From NCBI GenBank assembly GCA_002771585.1, contig PCTT01000039.1, forward strand, positions 1 to 9,475: a DNA stretch of 9,475 nucleotides. Reading direction: 5' to 3'. This DNA comes from Candidatus Campbellbacteria bacterium CG22_combo_CG10-13_8_21_14_all_36_13 (GTDB lineage: Bacteria > Patescibacteriota > Minisyncoccia > Phycocordibacterales > PCTT01). Both the position numbers and the translations under genes were made by a program. The first letter of the stretch is position 1; the number at the start of each line of letters is the position of its first letter. Positions 1 to 4,980 of this stretch are shown here, piece after piece. The notes under the pieces were generated by a model. The model was not told the DNA's origin and ran no database searches. It saw nothing but the letters and a program-made list of their open reading frames with translations.

Positions 1-1
1 A

Positions 2-934
2 AAAGAACCAAACATCGCCGTAAAAACACCAGTAGTTAATGCCCCGGTAGTTACAGCTCCTGTAGTAGAAGCAGTAGATCCTGGAATATCTTTTTCTTTG
101 ATAAATGAACAAGCGAGAGAGTCTCTTGTAAACATACTTTGCACCACCAAAAGTGGCGGGCTTTTAAATCCAATATCAGGAAGTGGAATAATTATTGATC
201 CAAAAGGTATTATTCTTACCAATTCACACGTGGCACAGTATTATTTATTAAAAGATTACTCTACTACCGACTTTATTACATGTGTTATACGCACTGGAAG
301 CCCCGCTAAAGTGAAATACCTAGCAGAACCTCTATACATATCAGAATCATGGATAGGCGAAAATGCGAAGCTTATAGACGCACAGGAGGCACTCGGTACA
401 GGAGAATACGATTATGCACTTCTAATGATTACAAAAACAATAGACGGTTCGCCTTTGCCTGAAAATTTTGCATATACAAAAATCTCAAAATCTACAAATT
501 TAAAAATAAACGATAATGTTTATCTTGGAGGATACCCTGCCGGATTTATTGGTGGAATCACAATACAAAAATCTTTAAGTATAACTAGCACTATTGGTCA
601 AATAAGTGAATTATTTACATTTGGAGAAGGAGCACTAGATCTTATAGGTGTAAAAGGAAGCATTGTCTCACAAAAAGGCTCGTCTGGTGGCGCTGTTATA
701 AACAACAAAGGAGATTTGATTGGTGTTGTTGTCACGAGCACGTCTGCAGACAATACCGCGGACAGAATACTTGGTGCAATAACCACAGGCTATGTAGAAA
801 GGGATTTTGAAAGACAGGTTGGAACGAGCCTTGAAGATTTTTTGAGTAGAAGTAACGAAACAACCATTGAATCTTTCTGGTCCACAATAGCCCCTCCGCT
901 TATAGAGGCTCTTGAGAATGAGCTCGATAATTAA
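2..934 (+). CDS. Trypsin-like serine protease, 5'-truncated by window edge
   Basis: Predicted secreted or surface-anchored serine endopeptidase of the trypsin/HtrA (S1) fold. The triad is readable: His in TNSHVA (codon 227-229), Asp in EYDYALL (410-412), Ser in GSSGG (683-685), the last a variant of the usual GNSGG. Glycine-rich strands SGSGIIID and GDLIGVVV fit the two beta-barrels. The first possible start is a TTG at 98, but the same frame stays open to base 2 with no stop, encoding a Val/Pro/Ala-rich stretch (TPVVNAPVVTAPVVEAV) typical of a linker between an N-terminal membrane anchor and a protease domain. The gene therefore most likely begins left of the window and the TTG is internal. 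No PDZ domain follows the protease; about 60 residues remain after the Ser region, ending in an acidic helix. The natural substrate cannot be read. Domain call firm; truncation inferred from the open frame and linker composition. Confidence 0.85.
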   Translation, partial: KEPNIAVKTPVVNAPVVTAPVVEAVDPGISFSLINEQARESLVNILCTTKSGGLLNPISGSGIIIDPKGIILTNSHVAQYYLLKDYSTTDFITCVIRTGSPAKVKYLAEPLYISESWIGENAKLIDAQEALGTGEYDYALLMITKTIDGSPLPENFAYTKISKSTNLKINDNVYLGGYPAGFIGGITIQKSLSITSTIGQISELFTFGEGALDLIGVKGSIVSQKGSSGGAVINNKGDLIGVVVTSTSADNTADRILGAITTGYVERDFERQVGTSLEDFLSRSNETTIESFWSTIAPPLIEALENELDN

Positions 935-984
935 ATCTAAAAACACAAGTTACTGTTTTTAAATTAAAATTAAAAGATTTAATT
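929..984 (+). terminator. AT-rich nested hairpin after protease gene
   Basis: An inner stem AAAAACA/TGTTTTT (939-945 with 954-960, 8-base loop) lies inside an outer perfect 10-bp stem (929-938 with 975-984) that includes the protease stop codon. It may end protease transcription before the tRNA promoter. The stems are A/T only and weak, so this is a tentative terminator. Confidence 0.4.
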
Positions 985-1010
985 GGAAACTCTGTATTTT
1001 GTGGTATGAT
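983..1010 (+). promoter_or_regulatory. Promoter of the tRNA-Pro locus
   Basis: TTGGAA (983-988, 4 of 6 matches to the -35 consensus), a 16-base spacer and TATGAT (1005-1010, 5 of 6 to the -10), with a TG-n extended -10 (TGG just before it). The predicted start of transcription near 1016-1018 falls right before the outer, broken tRNA-Pro copy at 1020 rather than before the intact copy at 1086. This suggests the outer copy was the original gene at this promoter. Confidence 0.6.
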
Positions 1011-1085
1011 TTTGTGTTACGGGAGCTAGCTACGTGGTAGTGTGTCCGCTTTGGGGAAAGTTGTTTCTTAGTTTAATTCTTAGGT

Positions 1086-1156
1086 CGGGGTGTAGCATAG
1101 TGGTAGTGTGTTCGCTTTGGGAGCGAATGGTCTGGGTTCGATTCCCAGCACCCCGA
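1086..1156 (+). tRNA. tRNA-Pro(UGG)
   Basis: Complete cloverleaf. Acceptor CGGGGTG/CACCCCG (1086-1092 with 1149-1155); D arm with GTGGTAG loop; anticodon stem TTCGC/GCGAA around loop TTTGGGA, anticodon TGG at 1118-1120; T arm CTGGG-TTCGATT-CCCAG; discriminator A at 1156. The next bases are CCT, so the CCA tail is not encoded and must be added, which matches the cca gene in the window. Complementarity does not stop at the acceptor stem: flanking bases extend it to 12 perfect pairs (1081-1092 with 1149-1160). Such pairing could affect 5' and 3' end processing. This appears to be the functional tRNA-Pro of the locus. Confidence 0.95.
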
Positions 1157-1179
1157 CCTAATAATTAAACACAACTTTC

Positions 1180-1200
1180 CAGATGTCCTGTGGACATCTG
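1180..1200. repeat. Perfect 9-bp hairpin nested in the inverted-repeat arm
   Basis: CAGATGTCC / TGT loop / GGACATCTG. It interrupts the right arm of the large inverted repeat. Removing bases 1181-1204 makes the arm a continuous 16-bp match to its left partner, so this hairpin looks like a later insertion into an older hairpin. Confidence 0.8.
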
Positions 1201-1229
1201 TGGCCCAAAGGGGGATGGTCTGGGTTCGC

Positions 1230-1404
1230 CTCCTTACAGGAGCTGTCCGTCTTACAGACGCTGTTCAGGTTGTCACTATTTTCAAAATAGTAGGCAACCT
1301 TTTGAAACAGTGTTGGACACTGTTTCAACCTTTTGGATATTTTGGTTCATTTCATTCCCAAAATATCTCAAAAGCTTTTGAAAAGTCATACTATGACTTT
1401 TCAA
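1230..1404. repeat. Six consecutive hairpins in the T-loop insertion
   Basis: Back-to-back palindromes fill the insertion in the outer tRNA copy. They are: 1230-1242 (CTCCT-TAC-AGGAG); 1248-1260 (CGTCT-TAC-AGACG); 1267-1300 (AGGTTGTC/GGCAACCT around ACTATTTT-C-AAAATAGT); 1302-1328 (12 bp, TGG loop); 1330-1374 (16 bp with one bulge, 12-base loop); 1378-1404 (13 bp, one-base centre). The first two lie in an 18-base degenerate tandem repeat (1231-1248 and 1249-1266, 13 of 18 identical). Nearly every base is in a stem. No convincing gene is present: small open frames cross the area, but palindrome structure explains the sequence better. A group I intron core is not evident. Confidence 0.8.
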
Positions 1405-1422
1405 CCCAGCACCCCGACAAGT

Positions 1423-1447
1423 AAAAACTCACAACAGCGAGTTTTTT
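1423..1447 (+). terminator. Rho-independent terminator of the tRNA-Pro locus
   Basis: AAAAACTC / 8-base loop / GAGTTTTT followed by a further T. It starts seven bases after the last outer tRNA block, so promoter and terminator bracket the whole nested locus as one unit of roughly 430 bases. Confidence 0.75.
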
Positions 1448-1470
1448 AGTTTGAATCTTATTTTTTTCTT

Positions 1471-1498
1471 ATTCCTAATTCCTAATTCATAATTCCCT
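1471..1498. repeat. ATTCCTA heptamer tandem repeat
   Basis: ATTCCTA, ATTCCTA, ATTCATA, ATTCCCTA in tandem between the tRNA-Pro terminator and the yraN stop. A related heptamer array lies at 2162-2207. Confidence 0.6.
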
Positions 1499-1514
1499 AC
1501 CTGCGGCAGGCAGG
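1496..1514. repeat. GC-rich palindrome, CCTACCTGC type
   Basis: CCTACCTGC-G-GCAGGCAGG, nine positions with a single A/C mismatch. A second element at 5064-5082 has the same layout and the same mismatch position, so the two belong to one dispersed family. It lies just past the yraN stop codon and could act as a transcript-end hairpin. Confidence 0.65.
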
Positions 1515-1526
1515 CATATTCTGAAC

Positions 1527-1955
1527 TCAAAATATATTTTCCAAAAACTCCACTTTTGCTTTTTGATTTTCCTTGTCAATATATACAGAAACCAAGTCTA
1601 TCTGCCAATCAAGCTCTTTTCTTCCGCCAGCTGGCGGACTGTTCCTAGATTCACCTAGAAATGACTCGATAGCTCTATATATTCTTTTTATCTTAAACGG
1701 ATGCATATTATCAGCGGGGTTATATTTATCTTTCTCCCTCCCACGTTCTCCATTCACCACTCTCGCAGATACGCTCTTAACTTCAACAAAATGTATTTTG
1801 TCCTTTTTCTTCATTACTGCGTCTATTTCACCCCATTTTTGTCTGTAATTACGCGTGATTGTCTTATATCCCCTACCCTCCAAATACATTACTGCTATTT
1901 CTTCACCCAAAGCTCCTATGTAATGATGGTTTGATTTCTTGTTTTTAAAGTCCAT
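1527..1955 (-). CDS. yraN: YraN family (UPF0102) endonuclease-like protein
   Basis: A 142-residue protein of the YraN/UPF0102 family, a restriction-endonuclease-like fold of unclear cellular role, probably linked to DNA processing. Visible signatures are GALGEEIAVMYLEGRGY (13-30), RNYRQKWGEID (35-45) and HFVEVKS (55-61), giving the D45, E58-x-K60 nuclease triad plus E18. The length is slightly above the usual 115-130 residues. The excess includes the segment NSPPAGGR (105-112), encoded by a perfect 16-bp palindrome at 1623-1638, between the helical region and the last core strand (WQIDLVSVYI). The ATG at 1955 has no Shine-Dalgarno sequence; the upstream gap holds repeats and a DnaA-box match. 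In many bacteria yraN lies near rnhB or dprA, but no such neighbour is here. Family call strong; biochemical role not established. Confidence 0.9.
   Translation of the reverse strand: MDFKNKKSNHHYIGALGEEIAVMYLEGRGYKTITRNYRQKWGEIDAVMKKKDKIHFVEVKSVSARVVNGERGREKDKYNPADNMHPFKIKRIYRAIESFLGESRNSPPAGGRKELDWQIDLVSVYIDKENQKAKVEFLENIF
1623..1638. repeat. 16-bp palindrome inside yraN
   Basis: TCCGCCAGCTGGCGGA, a perfect palindrome read in frame as part of SPPAGGR in YraN. Its GC content is far above its surroundings, and it resembles the intergenic hairpin CCCGCC-TCT-GGCGGG at 5040-5054. Confidence 0.75.
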
Positions 1956-2065
1956 TTTATTGCTTTATCAAAAATTTGTGTATAAAGGTCTATTTTCTAA
2001 ACTTTTGTTTGTTATAGCGACATTTTAGCAAAAAAGACATGTCCTTTATACACATAGACACACAG

Positions 2066-2074
2066 TTATCCACA
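2066..2074 (+). other. DnaA-box consensus match
   Basis: TTATCCACA, a perfect match to the bacterial DnaA box. A second perfect copy in the other orientation is at 5474-5482. There is no cluster and no dnaA/dnaN neighbour, so neither marks an origin on its own; they may be titration or regulatory sites, or chance. Confidence 0.35.
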
Positions 2075-2161
2075 CTATTGGTCAAAAGTCACAAATATAA
2101 AGTCTTTAAAACAAAAACAACCAGCAAACTGGATGCTTCTGCACGAGTATGAGTGAGTTAA

Positions 2162-2207
2162 ATCCTAAATCCTAAGCACTAAATCCTAAATAAATATCAA
2201 ATCCTAA
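2162..2207. repeat. ATCCTAA heptamer repeat
   Basis: ATCCTAA at 2162-2168, 2169-2175, 2183-2189 and 2201-2207, two in direct tandem and two spaced. Simple intergenic repeat, probably non-coding. Confidence 0.6.
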
Positions 2208-2241
2208 ATACCAAAAACGAAAGTCTATGGACTACTGCTTG

Positions 2242-2300
2242 CCCGCAGAAGCCTTGCCGTGCCCTTCCGAAGTCTTTGACGAAGGAGGGGCGTAGGCGGG
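2242..2300. repeat. GC-rich imperfect hairpin element
   Basis: Outer stem CCCGC (2242-2246) with GCGGG (2296-2300) and inner stem CCTTC (2263-2267) with GAAGG (2281-2285). It is markedly GC-rich in an AT-rich region and looks like a REP-like dispersed element. It lies about 50 bases downstream of tRNA-Gly on the minus strand and could help end that transcript, though no T-tract follows closely. Confidence 0.4.
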
Positions 2301-2349
2301 ACTTCGAACTTCGGACTTTATGGACTTTATAAACTTTCTACTTACTCTG

Positions 2350-2420
2350 TGCGGGATGGGAGAATCGAACTCCCAACCACAGTTTGGAAAACTGTTATTT
2401 TACCATTAAACTAATCCCGC
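2350..2420 (-). tRNA. tRNA-Gly(UCC)
   Basis: Minus-strand cloverleaf. Acceptor GCGGGAT/ATCCCGC (5' end at 2420), D loop with AATGGTA, anticodon stem ACAGT/ACTGT around TTTCCAA giving anticodon TCC, T arm TGGGAGTTCGATTCTCCCA, discriminator A at 2350. CCA is not encoded. It lies 48 bases downstream of tRNA-Arg in the same orientation, probably in one transcript. Confidence 0.95.
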
Positions 2421-2468
2421 ATATTCTACTTAAAAACAACTCAATCTATTCTCCTCACTCTCCTCGTG

Positions 2469-2542
2469 TGCGCCCGGAGGGATTCGAACCCCCGACCCCT
2501 CGTTCCGAAGACGAGTACTCTAATCCGCTGAGCTACGAGCGC
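2469..2542 (-). tRNA. tRNA-Arg(UCG)
   Basis: Minus-strand cloverleaf. Acceptor GCGCTCG with CGGGCGC (one G-U pair), D arm GCTCAGCGGATTAGAGT, anticodon stem CTCGT/ACGAG around CTTCGGA giving anticodon TCG, T arm with GGTTCGAAT, discriminator A at 2469, no encoded CCA. Its first base lies only one base after the stop codon of the HTH/LAGLIDADG-like gene, so that gene's mRNA would run into the tRNA. It either shares that transcript or has a promoter inside the gene's 3' end. Confidence 0.95.
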
Positions 2543-2543
2543 A

Positions 2544-3224
2544 TCAAACATCACTATCGTATTGTTGTGCTAGCATATTGTGCCACACTTTCATCTTATA
2601 TAAAAGCCCTGAGCTTTTTGGTACACTAACACGCAAACACCCTTTGTATTGAGGTCTTTTTTTTATAAGACGACCACTTGGTTTATATACAGTTTTTTTA
2701 AAAGATTTTGTAGAGATTTGTAACTTTGACGCCCAATATTCTTCACACTTTTCACTCGCATATAATTTATGTATATATAATTGATAATATAGATTATTTC
2801 TATTTGCGCCAGCAAATCTTTCAATCCATCTTATAAATAAAGAAAACATTTTCCAGTCAGAGTTTGTGAAAGCGAATACCTGACTTCTTTTAGCGCCCTC
2901 TGCCCAATACAAAGCAATGCCAGTGCAGAAAAATGCATTATCCTTCCACATATTAAATTCTCTGCGTGCATCCATAAAATAATCCTTTTCTCTATCTAAT
3001 TTCCTTTCATGCAACATGGTGGCGGCTTTCATTCTACCGTGACTAATATTTACACCACGTCTCTTTTGTAAATATTCTTTTTCTCGAGCAGTAAGCGGAA
3101 GATCTTTTAACCACGCGGAAAGCGAGCTTTTTGCAACAGGAATTTGCTTTAATATATCTTTATAGCTTAAACCTTGCCGTCGTAGCTTTATCGCCAACTC
3201 TTTTTCTCGAACCTTAGCCTGCAT
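2544..3224 (-). CDS. HTH plus LAGLIDADG-like endonuclease-type protein
   Basis: A 226-residue, Lys/Arg-rich, probably DNA-binding protein. The N-terminus (about 10-45; LRRQGLSYKDILKQIPVAK then SSLSAWLKDLPL) reads as a resolvase-type helix-turn-helix. A basic linker follows (50-85). The segment GIALYWAEGAKR (about 101-112) resembles the helix of LAGLIDADG-like homing endonucleases, with Glu at the acidic position, followed by FAFTNSDWKMFSLFIRWI, a pattern I associate with archaeal and CPR proteins of this type. Only one such motif is seen, so a homodimer is likely if it is a nuclease. The start at 3224 is supported by a strong promoter whose -10 lies 8 bases upstream, giving an almost leaderless mRNA, and a 22-bp palindrome overlaps the start codon. 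The stop abuts tRNA-Arg. It could be a homing-type mobile gene beside a tRNA or a host regulator; activity is not shown. Confidence 0.65.
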   Translation of the reverse strand: MQAKVREKELAIKLRRQGLSYKDILKQIPVAKSSLSAWLKDLPLTAREKEYLQKRRGVNISHGRMKAATMLHERKLDREKDYFMDARREFNMWKDNAFFCTGIALYWAEGAKRSQVFAFTNSDWKMFSLFIRWIERFAGANRNNLYYQLYIHKLYASEKCEEYWASKLQISTKSFKKTVYKPSGRLIKKRPQYKGCLRVSVPKSSGLLYKMKVWHNMLAQQYDSDV

Positions 3225-3244
3225 GATATATAATTATATATCAT
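3223..3244. promoter_or_regulatory. 22-bp perfect palindrome, possible operator
   Basis: Perfect A/T-rich dyad, ATGATATATAA followed by its exact complement. It covers the -10 box of the minus-strand gene and its first start-codon bases. A TATAAT is present on each strand. Its position fits autorepression by the HTH protein it precedes; that is inference. Confidence 0.5.
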
Positions 3245-3261
3245 AGTTCATATGTACTCAA
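3233..3261 (-). promoter_or_regulatory. Promoter of the HTH/LAGLIDADG-like gene
   Basis: On the minus strand TTGAGT (3261-3256), a 17-base spacer and a perfect TATAAT (3238-3233). Only 8 bases separate the -10 from the ATG at 3224, so transcription would start at or within about two bases of the start codon. Confidence 0.65.
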
Positions 3262-3294
3262 CAGGTTTATATGGAAAAATGCCAATTAAAAAGC

Positions 3295-3300
3295 TACAAT
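3295..3300 (+). promoter_or_regulatory. Putative -10 box of cca
   Basis: TACAAT ends 7 bases before the cca ATG at 3308, which would give a leaderless mRNA. No clear -35 and no Shine-Dalgarno sequence are seen, so this is tentative. Confidence 0.35.
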
Positions 3301-3307
3301 ACTACAT

Positions 3308-4843
3308 ATGAAATTCATCATTCCAAAGGAAATTCTAAAAGTTGCACAAACGCTAGAAAACGCCGGATTTGAGGCATATTTTGTTGGTGGATGTGTTAGA
3401 GATTTATTTAGAGATAAAAAACCAAAAGACTGGGATGTTGCAACCAACGCAACACCAAAAGAAATTCTTGAAATTTTCGAACATAGCCATTATGACAACG
3501 ACTATGGAACCGTCCGGGTTGTAAACGAAAGTGTAAAAGACAAAACACTAGAGGTCATAGAAGTAACCACCTACAGACTTGAAGCCGACTATTCTGACGG
3601 AAGGAGGCCAGACAATGTTGAGTTTAGTAAAAAAATTGAAGACGACCTAGAAAGAAGAGATTTCACGATTAACGCTTTGGCTCTCAGAATACTTGAGGTT
3701 AATCATGAAACAAATAAAGATATTTCTATAGACTTTTCACGTGAAACATCAGAAAAGGTGGAGAAATATAAGTTAATAGATTTATACGGAGGTATAGAGG
3801 ATATAAACAACAAGACAATAAGAACAGTTGGAAAACCGGAAGACAGGTTTAATGAAGATGCTCTTAGAATATTAAGAGCAATCAGACTTTCCGCTGAACT
3901 ACATTTTGATATTGAAGAGAAAACAAAGAAAGCTATAGAAAAATCAGCAAAAAAGCTAGAAAACATTGCAACAGAGCGCATTCGTGATGAATTCCAGAAA
4001 ATAGTTATGTCGGATCAACCAAAACACGGCTTAAACATGATGAGAAACCTGGGTGTTCTTGAATATGTTGTTCCAGAGCTTATTAAAACAATTGGTGTAG
4101 AACAAAACAAAAACCACTCATACGAGCTATGGGACCACCTACTGGAAGCCCTGCAAAAGTCTGCAGATGAAAACTGGAGCTTAGAAATCAGACTATCTGC
4201 CCTTTTTCACGACATTTCAAAGGTTGAGACAAGAAGATGGGCAAAAGAAAAAAATGATTGGACTTTTTATGGCCATGAGGTTGTTGGTTCACGTGTAACA
4301 CAAAAAGTGCTTGAAAGGTTAAAATTTCCTAAAAAAGTTATAGAAAAGGTTGTTATTTTAGTTCGCTGGCACATGTTTTTTTCAGATACAGAAACTATAA
4401 CACTTTCAGCAGTTAGAAGAATGATAAGAAATGTTGGCCGTGAAAACATTTGGGACCTTATGAATGTGCGAGTAACGGACAGAATTGGTATGGGAAGACC
4501 AAAAGAAAAGCCATATAGACTTAGAAAATACCACGCCATGATAGAAGAGGCTTTAATGGATCCAATTGACGTCACAATGCTAAAGATAGACGGAAACGAC
4601 ATAATGGAGGTTAATCATGAAACACCAGGCCCCAAAATTGGCTACACACTTCATGCTTTACTAGAAGAAGTACTTGAAGACCCTAAGAAAAATACCAAAA
4701 CGTTCCTTGTGAAACGAGCAAAAGAGTTATTAAAATTGTCTGTTGAGGAATTAAAAGAACTTGGGATACACGGAAAAGAAAAAAAGGAGGAGGAGGGTAA
4801 AAAAGCAATAAAGGACATTAGAAAGAAGCATTGGGTGAAATAA
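3308..4843 (+). CDS. cca: CCA tRNA nucleotidyltransferase with HD domain
   Basis: Adds or repairs the 3' CCA of tRNAs in the cytoplasm, using CTP and ATP. Class II nucleotidyltransferase head at residues 20-125: FVGGCVRD (25-32), catalytic KDWDVAT (40-46, Asp41/Asp43), GTVRV (67-71), RRDFTINALA (116-125). RNA-binding neck at about 160-225: DLYGGIEDI (158-166), GKPEDRFNEDALRILRAIR (175-193). An HD domain follows (LFHDISK, 299-305; GHE 322-324; RWHM 353-356), then a C-terminal PGPKIG (440-445) and a lysine-rich tail. The length (511) exceeds the common 400-480, partly from about 27 residues between INALALRI and YKLIDLYGG. The hexapeptide EVNHET occurs twice (130-135, 434-439) from an identical 18-base repeat. 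None of the local tRNAs encodes CCA, so this gene should be essential. A terminator follows at 4916. Whether the enzyme adds all three bases or only part cannot be read. Confidence 0.95.
   Translation: MKFIIPKEILKVAQTLENAGFEAYFVGGCVRDLFRDKKPKDWDVATNATPKEILEIFEHSHYDNDYGTVRVVNESVKDKTLEVIEVTTYRLEADYSDGRRPDNVEFSKKIEDDLERRDFTINALALRILEVNHETNKDISIDFSRETSEKVEKYKLIDLYGGIEDINNKTIRTVGKPEDRFNEDALRILRAIRLSAELHFDIEEKTKKAIEKSAKKLENIATERIRDEFQKIVMSDQPKHGLNMMRNLGVLEYVVPELIKTIGVEQNKNHSYELWDHLLEALQKSADENWSLEIRLSALFHDISKVETRRWAKEKNDWTFYGHEVVGSRVTQKVLERLKFPKKVIEKVVILVRWHMFFSDTETITLSAVRRMIRNVGRENIWDLMNVRVTDRIGMGRPKEKPYRLRKYHAMIEEALMDPIDVTMLKIDGNDIMEVNHETPGPKIGYTLHALLEEVLEDPKKNTKTFLVKRAKELLKLSVEELKELGIHGKEKKEEEGKKAIKDIRKKHWVK
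3695..3712 (+). repeat. GTTAATCATGAAAC repeat, copy 1 (in cca)
   Basis: GAGGTTAATCATGAAACA, encoding EVNHET inside a segment that looks inserted relative to typical Cca proteins. Identical over 18 bases to copy 2. Confidence 0.75.
4607..4624 (+). repeat. GTTAATCATGAAAC repeat, copy 2 (in cca)
   Basis: The same 18 bases in the same reading frame, encoding EVNHET just before the conserved PGPKIG of Cca. Confidence 0.75.
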
Positions 4844-4901
4844 AGACTAGTCCATAAAGTCGAAAGCCCTTAAAGCCTATAAAGTCAGAGGAATTTAAGA
4901 T

Positions 4902-4915
4902 GTTTCATGAATAAC
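4902..4915 (-). repeat. GTTAATCATGAAAC repeat, copy 3 (inverted, one mismatch)
   Basis: Plus strand GTTTCATGAATAAC, 13 of 14 to the reverse complement of the repeat. It directly abuts the cca terminator hairpin. Confidence 0.55.
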
Positions 4916-4938
4916 AAAGGCCCCAAATGGGGCTTTTT
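4916..4938 (+). terminator. Rho-independent terminator of cca
   Basis: AAAGGCCCC-AAAT-GGGGCTTTTT: a five-pair GC core (GCCCC/GGGGC) extended by a G-U and A-T pairs, with a T-tract, 73 bases after the cca stop. Confidence 0.85.
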
Positions 4939-4980
4939 ATCACTCTATAAACTGTAAGCTAATACCTAAAAGCTATTTAT

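Larger units (their letters stand above)
1049..1210. repeat. Long inverted repeat enclosing tRNA-Pro
   Basis: Left arm 1049-1092 pairs with right arm 1149-1210 around the intact tRNA. Counting from the tRNA outwards: 7 acceptor pairs, 5 more (TAGGT/ACCTA), 10 positions with one mismatch (1071-1080 with 1161-1170), six extra bases on the left, 10 perfect pairs (1055-1064 with 1171-1180), then 6 perfect pairs (CTTTGG with CCAAAG, 1049-1054 with 1205-1210). The last two blocks are contiguous on the left arm but separated by bases 1181-1204 on the right. As RNA this is a long stem with a whole tRNA at its tip. Confidence 0.8.
1020..1416 (+). pseudogene. Outer tRNA-Pro(UGG) copy split by two insertions
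   Basis: Three separated blocks align in order with the intact tRNA-Pro inside it. The 5' half is 1020-1055 (D-loop GTGGTAG, 5' anticodon stem TCCGC, loop TTTGGG with anticodon TGG). The middle is 1211-1228 (3' anticodon stem GGGGA, TGGT, T stem CTGGG, TTCG). The 3' end is 1405-1416 (CCCAG, then CACCCCG). The insertions fall after anticodon-loop position 37 (about 1056-1210) and inside the T loop after TTCG (1229-1404). The T stem pairs fully and the anticodon stem 4 of 5, including a C-G pair where the inner copy has T-A, a compensated change. The acceptor stem has decayed: only 4 of 7 pairs remain. This is either a dead duplicate or an unusual interrupted tRNA precursor. The block alignment is direct observation; function is unknown. 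Confidence 0.65.
1956..2349. other. Gene-free stretch with repeats between yraN and tRNA-Gly
   Basis: No credible gene. It holds a 15-base word (2026-2040) and a 10-base word (2041-2050), both repeated near 5421-5470, a DnaA-box match (2066-2074), ATCCTAA heptamers (2162-2207), a GC-rich nested hairpin (2242-2300) and GACTTTATGGACT (2314-2326), which recurs inverted just after cca (4849-4861). Confidence 0.6.

Noticed and set aside
1229..1404. Group I intron in the T loop of the outer tRNA
   Set aside because: Too short, and only simple consecutive hairpins are seen; no P3-P8 core with a guanosine site could be recognised by eye.
1180..1404. CRISPR array or integron attC cluster
   Set aside because: There is no constant repeat with regular spacers, no Cas gene, and no attC core sites or cassette genes; the hairpins differ from each other in sequence.
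1190..1424. Short plus-strand open frames across the tRNA-Pro locus
   Set aside because: The sequence is explained by tRNA blocks and perfect palindromes; two frames stay open over the same bases by chance and neither peptide resembles a protein.
2026..2110. Replication origin at the DnaA box
   Set aside because: A single perfect box, no cluster, no dnaA/dnaN/rpmH neighbours and no clear unwinding region.
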